In this document: positions 10,625-20,879 of the stretch, in pieces
Layout of the letters: every line of letters begins with the position of its first letter
Numbering within the stretch: position 1 is the first letter of the stretch
NCBI GenBank assembly: GCA_944739405.2
Contig: OX123205.2
Coordinates: forward strand, 41,436,475-41,500,474
Length of the DNA stretch: 64,000 nucleotides
Direction of reading: 5' to 3'
DNA from: Euclidia mi
Taxonomy: Eukaryota; Arthropoda; Insecta; Lepidoptera; Erebidae
The notes under the pieces: generated by a model
What the model was told of the DNA's origin: nothing
Seen by the model: only the letters and a program-made list of their open reading frames with translations
Databases searched by the model: none
Position numbers and translations under genes: made by a program

Positions 10625-10945
10625 TCTATATATGAGACTTGCCTTCTGCACGGGACATATTATAGTGCACAAGTGTGTGCGCGTACACAAGTGCACTCTC
10701 TATTCCCTCATTCTTATAGTCCGGTGGGACGCCACATGCGACAGGACCGGAGAGAGATTGGGCGCAGGACCAACCGCTTAGCGTGCTTTCCGAGGCACGC
10801 GGGTGTGACACCGCCAACTCACGGTTTCCGAACTTCTATTGGATAATTCCTAACAGAAAAACCCAATATCACTTTTTGTTCGACCCGGGAATCGAACCTG
10901 AGACCTCATGATCCGTAGTTGCTTACACTACCGCAGGACCACAGA
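10625..10945 (-). repeat. tRNA-headed SINE, family G
   Basis: On the minus strand the head is at the right end (tcctgcggtagtgtaagcaa, then ggttcgattcccgggtcg), followed by gggtttttctgttagg, shared with family A, and then a different 3' body with gcctcggaaagcacgctaag, tctctctccggtcctg and gaatgagggaatagagagtg. It is another head/tail combination in the same SINE pool. Confidence 0.7.
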
Positions 10946-11919
10946 AAATTATATATATTGGTAATGATTATACAAATTGCGCAATTATTTACATGGTTTC
11001 GATGCTATTTAGTTGCATGAACTGATATTTCAACCACCATCAGACATTTGTTATATTATATTTTCTTATTTCAAATCTGAGATTAAATCCTAAGTAAGTT
11101 TAAACTAAGCAAAGCTAAAGTAATTCCTCAAAATATAAAAATACCACATATTTTACATCTTATATTCCGATAGATAGTATGACTATGAGAATAATCTAGA
11201 AGAAACCGATACGTCACCTTCAAACTGACAGATTGCTACAATGCTATCATATTAGTAAAATCGAGTTTATACAGAAAATAATTATCTTTTTTCAGAAATT
11301 ATCTTATGTAGAAAAATCAAATAAACCACTCATGAACCTATGCGTCCAACTGTACAAGCATGTAACTATAATAACGTTATTAACTAGTTACGAACAACGG
11401 ACCAACACGCGATTTTAATGAATATAGGCTTGTCAACGCCCCACACCCCAACTATTAATAAAACTTTACGCGACGTAGAGTACGGCCCATTTACAAAGTG
11501 TGAAACGTATAATTAGATAGATTCTTGTGGTGGAGGAACAAAAGGGCTTTTTCATCGTGTATTTTATCTCTACTTATATATGTATTTTCCATTTACGCTA
11601 CTTTTAGAAGTTATTTTCTTTATAAGCAACGAAAAATACTAAATTGTAATAGCCATTAAAAAGAGATGTAATGGTAAAACGTGACCTTAGATTTTTTAAA
11701 TATTTTTTGTTACAAGGTTGTCATGTATTGCTGCGTAGTTTAATTTATTTATCAATACCATCTTTCTTAATTATCACCCTTGTTTATGATATGTCTCGTT
11801 GCAGGGTACGGCCTTCTTCTCATTGTGAGAAGGTCATAGTTGATCACGTTGGCCAAGCCATGTTAACAGATTTCACAGGTATCACCTCATAGTAAGAATA
11901 GTGCCGTGATAGAAATGTA
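10946..11919. other. AT-rich stretch, nothing recognised
   Basis: No gene, repeat family or clear structure is visible apart from a SINE-tail-like patch around 11800-11890 (cggccttcttctcattgtga, ggccaagccatgttaac), similar to the family C tail. Confidence 0.4.
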
Positions 11920-12442
11920 GGAAGTGATAGCCTAGTGGAGAGAGCACAGGGTCTTTAATTCGAATTTACGGCGCGCACCAATAACTTTTCGAAGTTATCA
12001 TCATCATCATCAGCCCTTTATACTTTCCCACTGCTGGGCACGGGTTTCTTTTCACTATGACACACTATGAGAAGGGTAAGGCCATAGTCCACCACTCTGG
12101 CCAAGTGCGGGTTGGCAGAATTCACATGTCTTTTTTTAGAATATTATGGAGAACTCTCAGACATGCAGGTTTCCTCACTATGTTTTCCTTCACTATTTAG
12201 CAAGCGATAATTTACAATTTAATACGCACTTAACTCCGAAAAGTTATTGGTGCGTGCCATGAATTCAAACCCGAGACCCCCTGCGCAGCAGTCTGTCGGT
12301 CTCTCCACTCAGCTATCGCTGCTTTTTTTTTCGACGTTATATGCGTATTAAATTCTTAATTTATTTTCGCTTGCTAAATGGTGTAGGAAAACATAATGTT
12401 TTCGAAAGGCATGTGAAGTCTGCTACCCTACCCCACACTTGG
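11920..12442 (+). repeat. Family C SINE (plus) split by another family C SINE (minus)
   Basis: The plus-strand copy runs from its head at about 11925 to tcgaagttat at 11997, and resumes at about 12329 with tcgacgttatatgcgtatta to acttggccag near 12442. Between them, 11998-12328, lies a full family C copy in reverse, from its GATGATGAT tail (seen as atcatcatcatc) to its head (tagctatcgctgct read on plus). The repeated ttttcga(a/c)gttat at both borders fits a target-site duplication of about 12 bp. Confidence 0.75.
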
Positions 12443-12830
12443 CCAGTTTAATTGACGTGTCCGTTTCGATGGCGCGGCCATGACGTTTTTTTTTTTAAAT
12501 GATGACAAGATTTTGTAAAAATTTGTACAAGTAGACTCCCAAAACCATAAATTTGTCAAAGCTATGGTTAAAAAGTTATAAGGGTTTGAACGTGGCCGCG
12601 CCAATGAAACGCTCCGAACCGCGCGGCCACGGAGATCTTTAAAACTAAGCATTGCAGAGACCTGAAATTTTGGTAAGTAACAGATAGAATTTGTGAAAAA
12701 AAAAATATAGAAAAAAATCCTGAGCTTATATTTTTGGAGCTGTAAAACTAATACGCCATGGCCGGACGGTTGCTAGGCACAGGTCTATTCAGACCTGTGC
12801 CTAGCAACCGTACATATTATAAACAAGTTC
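12443..12830. repeat. Unassigned insert with a perfect palindrome at 12766-12811
   Basis: Sequence rich in gcgcggcca motifs interrupts the SINE tail. At 12766-12786 and 12791-12811 two 21-base arms are perfectly complementary around a 4-base loop (attc). The outer boundaries and the origin of the insert are unclear. Confidence 0.55.
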
Positions 12831-14941
12831 TCATAGTGAGAAGATGATTAGAATTTGATGTGCCAAATCGTACTAGTACCAAAAACGAATGATCCAGAGA
12901 CACATAAGGTCTGTCGTTACCTAGTGTTTCTCAATTCCTAGTTCTAACGCCTTCAAAGCCTTCAAAGGTCGCTTAAAGGTCACGCGTGGTCTACATTTCA
13001 ATCACTCGTTGAGAATGAATGTGTGCTGCGTTGATCTATTTATTGAAAGGTTACTTGGGAGGAATTTATTTGTCAGTCCTAAAGAAGTATTTCACCTGTA
13101 TCAGTTATTTTGCTGACTATTTCTTTTTTGCTTTTGCTTTTTTGATACATATTTAGAAAACAACTTGGACATTTATCTCCGATTTACTTTTCGTCTACTG
13201 GTCGTGTAGATAGAAGCTTACTACTGCTGCTGTTTTTAAGTTAAGAAAATTTGATGTTTTAAAGCGTTGATAAATTCTAGTTTAGTGTAGTGCACCTTTA
13301 CCTTACTGATAGTATCTATAGAGCTTTATGCATTTCATTATTGTATTGACATTGACACTCAATTAACGGCTTTCAATGGTTGTTTACATTGCACCCCCTA
13401 TCGCCCATCCAATAATGCATGGCGACCCTTCCAGGATTGTCTGATGCCTCTACCTCACTATTAGTATATAGTTATGCATTATGATTATTTTAGTATCCAC
13501 CACACAGTAGTATAACAAACTCCGTGCTTCAAGGTTTCGATTTCAATCCATCATTTCACGGCCTGTAATTATTAGTCTAAATACAGTAGAAGAACGATCT
13601 TCACTTATCTGTTAAACGGATAGTAATTTTTTCAGAATATTAAGAAATTTGGCATGTTAAAAATATATTATCGCTAATGGGTTCGCTAAAAAGTTCCTGC
13701 CAAGACTATGATTAATTTAAATAAGTTATGATCAATGACTACATTTAGTAAATTAACTCTTAATTATAAAGGCTATTGTAGAGTACTCAAACTTTGTGCT
13801 GTAATATTTTTCCTATCGTAGCTTCGGTAGCTACGATAGGAAAAATATTACAGAACGTATAAAGACTAAATAGTCGGCAGGTATAAAGACTAAACAGGTA
13901 TGTTGATACTTCTTATTGTAATAAAAGTAATTGTCATCCATATTTTCGTTTGGTTTCTTTTTTGAATTTATTCTTAAGTAGCTGTTTCCCGCGGTTTCAC
14001 CCGCACCCTGAAGGAACTTCTTCGCGCACCCGGTTAGACATCAGCTATCCGCTAGTGAACGTCTCGTCAAAATCGGACCAGCCGTTCCAGAGATTAGCGA
14101 AAACAAACAGACAGACAGCCACAAATTGTAAAAAAAACATTTGGGTAGGTACCGTGTATACATCCATGTGCATTGAGTAAAAAGCAGTTATTTTATTATT
14201 AAAAACATACACTCCAATTTTATTTATATGTATAGATGCATAGATCATCACTTACAGCTATCATTACATGTATCTTAACCTAATGCAATAGTGAAGGCAT
14301 TATTCAATGCGTTAAACTTATTAATGCGATAGGTGTCAAATAAAAAGACATTTTTTATTTGTTTTATTAGTTTTGCTAGGTATTTTTAGCCAAGACATTG
14401 TTGATAGATATTTTTAATACGCGTTTGATATGAAATATTTTCCACTAGTATTTAGATGATTTAAGTTTGGTCTTCTATGGATCCTGAAATACATATAATA
14501 CTACAACATCAAGATAATCATCGTAATGTATCTTGCTCAAGTAATCTTGAGCCTCTTTAATTATATTAGGTTGAGGTTGCTCGCAGACGACCTTCGTACT
14601 TGTCACTGCGTTTTCCGTTAAGAAATTCTCAGCAGACACACGGGCGTTTGACCTTTTTTATTACGAAGGTCCGTCGATTTCAGTTTGTGTGTCATCTAGT
14701 AGATATCGCAAAAGTTTTTGCCTAAAATACTTACCTACACTTTATTATCTTAGTTTAAATTAATTATCTTTGTAACAAGAATAGTTCTCCTACCTTAAGG
14801 TAAGTAACGCTTACATAGGTCACCCCTTGGATGGGGGATCAGTTGTCATGCAATTTGCATCAAAGCGCTCCCAAGCTTCGGAAGACATGCATAGCCGTCA
14901 GTCTTGGTTTTTGTCTTAGGTAATAATTGTAAGGCGATCTC
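12831..14941. other. Unassigned stretch with a palindrome and a common repeat fragment
   Basis: A perfect palindrome lies at 13799-13853 (25-base arms, 5-base loop tcggt). At 13975-14115 (plus) the block starting tagctgtttcccgcggtttc and running through ccgttccagagattagcg is an interspersed repeat seen in reverse at 31186-31355. Otherwise AT-rich sequence without recognised genes. Confidence 0.5.
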
Positions 14942-14952
14942 ATCAGCCCATT

Positions 14953-17189
14953 TTTTTATTTTTTTCTTTTCTATTCTGCAACCTGGCAATCTGTGTTAAG
15001 ACACAATAAGCCATTCAGTAGGCGTTCAGGTGTATTTAATTTCTAAGCAGAAGGAGTTTTCAAAGTTCCTTTCATTTATTGTTGCTGAATCTTAGAGTTA
15101 ACGTAGGAACGCTATGCCTCTTCAGCCTTGAGTGTGTGACACTTCCTGTTCCCAGTAATTTTGATGCCAGCTCGTTGACATGGCTGGATATTCTTGTTTG
15201 GTAACTTGCACTATATCTAGCAATTTCTTGTTTGACGGTATTGATTTTTAGATCATCATGTATGTATTTGTTGGTTACGTAGTAAGGTATGTCAAACATG
15301 GTTCGCAGTGTCTTACTTTGGAATCTTTCAAGAATCTCTATGTTACTATTGCTGGCCGTACCCCATAGTTGGATACCGTAGGACCAGATTGGTTTTAAAA
15401 TAGTCTTGTAAATAGCCATCTTGCTTTCATGTGACAGGCGTGATTTTCGACCTATCAACCAGTACATTGATCTTAATCTCGTGTCAAGCTGCTTGCGCTT
15501 GGTCCAGATATGCTTCCTCCAGGTCAATCTCCTATCTAAATGCATTCCCAAGTATTTAGCATCTTCAGCTTGGGGGATTTCTGTGTTATAAAGTTTCACG
15601 GGCGGACACGTTTGCCTTCTGAGGGTAAAGGTTACGTGAATAGATTTCGCCCGATTAGCTTTAATACGCCATATGTCTAACCACCTTTCAACTTCATAGA
15701 GGTGAGCTTGAAGTTTGGCCGATGCTATATCAGGGTTCTCATGTACTGATAGTAGAGCTGTGTCGTCCGCGTAGGTGGCGGTCACTATATTCACGTCTGT
15801 TGGTAGATCTGCTGTGAAGAGGAGATATAGTACTGGACCCAATATGCTTCCCTGAGGTACTCCTGAAAGGATTTCGTTTAAGGGAGTAGTTTCATTATTA
15901 AACTTTACTTCAAAACATCTTCCGCTAAGATATGACTTCATAATAAGAAAAAAGGAATGTGGTAGAAGTTTTTTAATTTTGAAGAGGAGTCCCTCATGCC
16001 ACACTCTATCGAATGCTTGGCTAATGTCGAGGAAAACAGCAGAACAGAACTGTTTACATTCCAGCGTGTGACTAATTGTGTCCGTAATACGATGTATTTG
16101 TTCAATAGTTCCGTGTTGTTCGCGGAAACCGAACTGGTGTAGGGGTAAAATCTTCGGCAGAAATGCACGCATCCTGTGTAGTAATATGTTTTCGAACATC
16201 TTACCCAAGACTGGAAGTAGACTTATCGGCCTATAGGAGCTTACTTCGTGGAAAGGTTTTCCTGGCTTAGGTATCATTATTACTTGCGCTGTTTTCCACT
16301 GTGCTGGGTAAATTTCTAGTCTAAGGCAGGCATTGAAGATAGCTGTTATATGTATGACTGCCTTTCTAGGTAAGTGTTTAAGCAAATTTGCGTCAATAAG
16401 ATCATAGCCAGGTGCCTTACTTTCCTTAAGATTCAAAATTAATCTCTGAGTTTCTCTAGGACTAGCACTTTTCAATGGGAGACACTTCTGCAGTGGTGCT
16501 TCTAGATATTCGTATATATCCTCATCGTGTCCAGGATGTTTGCTGGGCAATTGTTTGAAAACGGTTTTCAGATAATCCGCGTACAGCTGCGCTTTTTTAA
16601 GTTCCGTTCTTGCCCATTTACCCTCAGCGGTTTTTATCGGAGGTATATGAACTATTGGTCTTTTCCACTTTTTTGTTATCTTCCACAGTGAATAGTTGGT
16701 ATCATTATTAGGAGTGAGGTCTGCTAGGAGTTTTTGTATGTGATCATTATCGGTTTGTTGGATCATTTGTTTAAGTTCCTCAGAAGACTTATTAAAAGCT
16801 TTTTTGTCGCAGGGATATCTTGTGGAATGCCATTTTTTTCGCAACTGCCTTCTTTCGTTTACTTTCTTCTTTATCTTTTTATAGCAACTACCATTCTGCG
16901 AGGTCTTTGGTCTGAGAAAGGGAGTTGATTCTTTGACAGCTAGGTGGATGAGTTTATTGAGAGATTCAATTGCTGTTTCAACTCTATTGGCTGAGTTTAG
17001 GTGTAAGTTCAAGCTTATAGAGTTTGATATCTTAGCTTCGTAGTTGTCCCAGTCTGTTTTGTGGTTATACAGTCTTTGCGGATACTTTGTTTGAATGACT
17101 TTGCAGTACATATTCATGATCACTGGAGTATGGTCTGAGGATAGGTCTGTACATTCTTCTATATCAATTTGATTAGGTCAATCAATTTG
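14953..17189 (-). mobile_element. 5'-truncated Jockey-clade LINE with 11-bp target duplication
   Basis: The element lies between two copies of ATCAGCCCATT (14942-14952 and 17190-17200). At its left (3') end, next to the duplication, a poly-T run on plus represents the poly(A) tail. At its right (5') end the coding sequence starts inside the endonuclease (SSDHTPVI), so it is truncated by incomplete reverse transcription. Length about 2.24 kb. The single ORF is intact from that point, which points to a fairly recent insertion. Confidence 0.92.
15072..17177 (-). CDS. Jockey-type reverse transcriptase, C-terminal part
   Basis: An uninterrupted frame of about 700 codons. It begins with the end of the AP endonuclease (SSDHTPVI), passes a basic linker, and shows RT blocks in order: SSYRPISLLPVLGKMFE, FGFREQHGT, FLDISQAFDRVWHEGL, GVPQGSILGPVLY, the catalytic TYADDTALLS, and KYLGMHLDRRLTWRKH. 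A C-terminal region with WGTASNSNIEILERFQ is typical of Jockey elements. The endonuclease is mostly missing, so it cannot mobilise alone. First Met of the frame is at 17123. It lies downstream (3') of the Ig gene and is unrelated to it. Confidence 0.92.
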   Translation of the reverse strand, partial: PNQIDIEECTDLSSDHTPVIMNMYCKVIQTKYPQRLYNHKTDWDNYEAKISNSISLNLHLNSANRVETAIESLNKLIHLAVKESTPFLRPKTSQNGSCYKKIKKKVNERRQLRKKWHSTRYPCDKKAFNKSSEELKQMIQQTDNDHIQKLLADLTPNNDTNYSLWKITKKWKRPIVHIPPIKTAEGKWARTELKKAQLYADYLKTVFKQLPSKHPGHDEDIYEYLEAPLQKCLPLKSASPRETQRLILNLKESKAPGYDLIDANLLKHLPRKAVIHITAIFNACLRLEIYPAQWKTAQVIMIPKPGKPFHEVSSYRPISLLPVLGKMFENILLHRMRAFLPKILPLHQFGFREQHGTIEQIHRITDTISHTLECKQFCSAVFLDISQAFDRVWHEGLLFKIKKLLPHSFFLIMKSYLSGRCFEVKFNNETTPLNEILSGVPQGSILGPVLYLLFTADLPTDVNIVTATYADDTALLSVHENPDIASAKLQAHLYEVERWLDIWRIKANRAKSIHVTFTLRRQTCPPVKLYNTEIPQAEDAKYLGMHLDRRLTWRKHIWTKRKQLDTRLRSMYWLIGRKSRLSHESKMAIYKTILKPIWSYGIQLWGTASNSNIEILERFQSKTLRTMFDIPYYVTNKYIHDDLKINTVKQEIARYSASYQTRISSHVNELASKLLGTGSVTHSRLKRHSVPTLTLRFSNNK

Positions 17190-17200
17190 ATCAGCCCATT

Positions 17201-20189
17201 GGCTTTTAATTTTTGGCGCTACGGTCATCCACTCACTCAAAACTCTAACACGGTATTTAGAAAAAATATAATTTACCTCGATGATTTACTTACTCACTGC
17301 AACAATTTCAAAGAGCATTCTACTCGAACTCCGAGTACTGTAATCCACTAAGTCCGGAATCTCCCAACATCTGACAAACATAGCCTTCTCATTTTCTTTA
17401 TCACCGTCTGTATGTACTGAGCAAGTAGATATATTGCTCTCTGATACTAAGCTTCGCTCCAATTTCTTGAAATTTGGACCGCTTCGATTGCACGCACCGC
17501 TGACTCTCTACGAACCCTTAGTCAAATTAATTTTATTAAAATCCTTCCATCCCATCTCAAAGTAAATTGAGTCTTAACCCTAACAGTATAGAGTGTATTT
17601 CACATTGCTATAGGAAGTCAAAGGTCGCGAGCAAATGAAAGACCGTGTATATTTTTATATCGTTTATTTTATCCGGTATACGAGTTTCCATAACACATGG
17701 CGATGAATATATGGATTCTGTACAGTCAATATCAAAGTAAACAGTAATTATATAATAAAATGTAAATATGGCGTGACAGTCGGTATGTCTCTATAATAAA
17801 TAATGTATTGGCACCGGACAACGCTGATCGACTATCGAAACTATCGTATGGACGCTAGAATGTGATTAAAGGTGACGTGAGGATAGTGCCGCGACCCGCC
17901 AACAAGGTCATACCAATAAAACACGCTGTTGACATTCACAGTTGAACAAAACGAAGGTCAGTCGAAGGTAGGTATCAGAAATAGTGATGAAAGGTCACTT
18001 TTATGTAACGCGTCTCAATCGCGAAACAATTGTCAAGTAAAATATTTATTACAATACCTTATTTGCTTCAATGTTTCAATATGGGCTTACTTAAGATGTG
18101 GCCATGGCAAGCAATTGAGACACATTTAATAAATATTTGTAAATCTTAAATCAGTTTGCAGTCGGTGGCGATTCAACACTTTTCTTTCTTTTTCTTCAAC
18201 CTTGATATAAGTGGCTTTAAAATTGGCATCGAGAATGCTAATTACTAGCAGAAACTTTTCAAGAGCACACAATATAAGCGTGTTCAACTCCGTTATGTTA
18301 TATTGTAATCTAACTATATTTAACGTGTTAAAAGACCATATAATCTATTGAACGTGTAGCTTCTGCTAAAAACAGTGAGCTCTGGTTGTGTAGTTCAGAT
18401 TTTTTGACTATGTCAAATCTAAGTTATTTTTTCGAGTGCATGATTCCATTCATAGTAAATGAATTATTATGGCGGGTGCAGCACATGCCCAACACAACGA
18501 GGTGCCGGGGGCCGCGGAGCTCTACTGTCAGCTACCGGCTTTCTACGACACAGAGAGGGGAGCACGGGGCGGGAGGGGAAGGGGACGACAGACAGACACT
18601 ACTAGCACGACGCGTGGAAACCAATTATTTATATAAAAAGATCTTTCTAAGACTTATCTAAAAAAAAATCGTCTTGTATAAAAGATACGATCGAGCAAAT
18701 ATCAATCAATCAATGAAAAAGTTGGAAGAAATCTAGTTGTCTCAAAGACATCTAAAGAAATTGATAGAAATCGATTGATATTCATTCAGCCGTTTTGGTA
18801 ACCACACGCTTAGGAGCAGCTGAGCAACACTAGTGAGAGTTGTGTGTGTGCGTGATCGTGTGTATACAGACATGCACACACCGACTCCGGCCGCTACGAA
18901 TCTCCATAACTATCTACACCGAGCCGCAATGGACGGAACATTACGTTTTCCACATATCCAGGTACGTAAACGAAACAACGTTTTTTTTTTGTTTAAATAT
19001 ATTAATTACATTTTCCAAACTCATTGTCCAATTGACGATAAAACGCTCAGAGACGGTACAAAAATATATCTCGCTACACCTAATTAAACTAACGATAAAT
19101 GGTTTGTGAGATCGATAATAACACGTGACATGACATGCCCGCGACGCGCCCGCGCCTCCGCTCATATCACAAATCTTAACAACAACAACTAAAGGAATAC
19201 GTATATGTGTATAGGAACAACAGCTACATGCACACACAGACGCACCCCACACAGACAGAGAGGCCAACAGTATCGGGAGGGAAAAGGAACGTCACTAAAC
19301 ACAATCTAAGAAAAACTGACGTCGTGAACCGACGTCGGCATAACATCGAACATTTGATAAAAATTTGTTACACTTACACTCTACTAGATTGTTGCAAAAC
19401 TTGTGGTAGCAAATATTAGTAGTACTTCGTTCATACAAAAACACGGCCGACCTAAACGGACGTCTAAAATTGACATCGAAATTTACACGATTCAGTTAAG
19501 CTATGATACACTTTCATATTTTTTTATTTATTAAGATTTTGACATCTTTATAAAATATATCATAGTTATTATATGCTAGCAGAGTATTGCTTGTCACTAG
19601 CACATTGTGCGGGAACGCATCAACACTCTCCACTTAACCTATAATTTCATTATCATTTGGTGTTCACATTGCACTAATAATTCACATTCCTTTATAAATA
19701 CGAACATAACATACGTACATAATATTTATAATCAATATAAGAAAATTCTATTTTAAAATATCAACAATTTGGCACATTCCTTTCCTGTTTCTAAATTACG
19801 CGTAAGAAATAAAGTGGACACAGGAGATAAAGTAAGTACGGAGACAGGAAAAATTTAGTAAATGACGCAGGAAATTTTATAGACAGGAAAACGGAGAAAG
19901 TGGAGGTAAAGATAAAGATTAGGCCAAGACACGTCCGCCACAAACTATCATAAAATAAATATTATTTGTAAGTTGAACTGGCTCTACTAGAGAAGAAAGA
20001 GGTTAACAGGGTCACGTTAACAGCTGGCAAACTATTTTCCACTGAATCTTAACCACTAAGTAGCAATCTCACACCTACTGGTCAATGACACAAATACGTA
20101 ACATCACCCAGAGAAGAAAATACACTTCGTAGTTCAGATTCAGCAGCTAACAGACAGCTTACTGAAGACGCAGCCAATATGAATGCCGC
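17201..20189. other. Stretch without assigned gene, including GC-rich patches
   Basis: Mostly AT-rich. A GC-rich patch at about 18495-18600 (ggtgccgggggccgcggagc and following) and a smaller one at 19135-19165 stand out. Neither gives a convincing coding frame with splice sites. Possible minus-strand poly(A) signals of the Ig gene lie at 19520-19531 (AATAAA on minus). No repeat family is recognised. Confidence 0.35.
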
Positions 20190-20699
20190 AGCGAACGTGT
20201 GAGTAGTAGGTATTTAATACGAGTATAGACACGCTACATAACAAATGATACTTACATACATACATAGTTCTACGAAGACTAGAGTAGGAGATAGATAGGT
20301 CGCCATAGCAGAGGCAACAAGGGTTCCGCGACGGACGGCTCAACGAGAGTTACATTGGACAAGCTCAGGCAATTTGGAGACAAAATCACTTTGAAATCCA
20401 TGGAAGAGTCTTAAATATGACGACAAATCAGTCTTAGTAGCTAATTTACGTAAACCTTGTTTGTGTGCCCGCTATGCGGCAACAATCAAACAAGGCTTTT
20501 CCAAATTAGCTGGTTGATGGATCTGAACGTGATTGAGGTCACACGGTGAATATACCCTATATTCACCATAAATTATGGTTGACACTTTGAACGCGGTCTG
20601 ACTACAAACAATAGATTTTTTACCGAGTTTTCTGCGTTCAAAGTGTGATTCTGTATTGCCTGAACTGAGAATAGTCGCACTTAGTATGCTGCTTGCCAG
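20190..20699 (-). other. Probable 3' UTR of the Ig gene
   Basis: Follows the TAG stop at 20700-20702. An ATTAAA on the minus strand at 20213-20218 is the nearest possible poly(A) signal; AATAAA at about 19520-19531 is an alternative, giving a 3' UTR of 0.5 or 1.2 kb. It contains three inverted repeats (separate entry). Extent is inference. Confidence 0.4.
20439..20646 (-). repeat. Three inverted repeats in the 3' UTR
   Basis: 20439-20463 pairs with 20487-20511 (25-base arms with some mismatches, 23-base loop). 20545-20554 pairs with 20558-20567 (ggtgaatata, perfect, 3-base loop). 20582-20594 pairs with 20634-20646 (acactttgaacgc, perfect, 39-base loop). All could fold in the transcript. Function unknown. 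Confidence 0.7.
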
Positions 20700-20879
20700 C
20701 TAACGTTGTGCTATAAGGTACATGAGCAGCAGCAGTAGTTCTGGTTGGGACGTGGTTGTACTGCCGGTGTTGTGGAGAGCTCGTACTGTGTGGCGGGCTG
20801 GCGCGGGGGAGGCAGGTGCTGCGCGTCGAGGGAATACTGCTACTGCACCTCCTGCAGGGGCTGCTGCTACGCACCAAAC
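20700..20879 (-). CDS. Ig gene exon m (last): end of Ig5, stalk, C-terminus
   Basis: Acceptor gtttag, phase 0, TAG stop at 20700-20702. Begins VWCVAAAPAGG, which completes the F strand of Ig5, then an Ala/Pro/Ser/Thr stalk and PELLLLMYLIAQR. The short hydrophobic end preceded by small residues could be a GPI-attachment signal; it is too short for a transmembrane span with cytoplasmic tail. That reading is inference. Confidence 0.75.
   Translation of the reverse strand, partial: VWCVAAAPAGGAVAVFPRRAAPASPAPARHTVRALHNTGSTTTSQPELLLLLMYLIAQR

Noticed and set aside
10860..10945. Possible tRNA gene (minus strand)
   Set aside because: B box is good, but it runs straight into a SINE body and lacks a cloverleaf acceptor stem.
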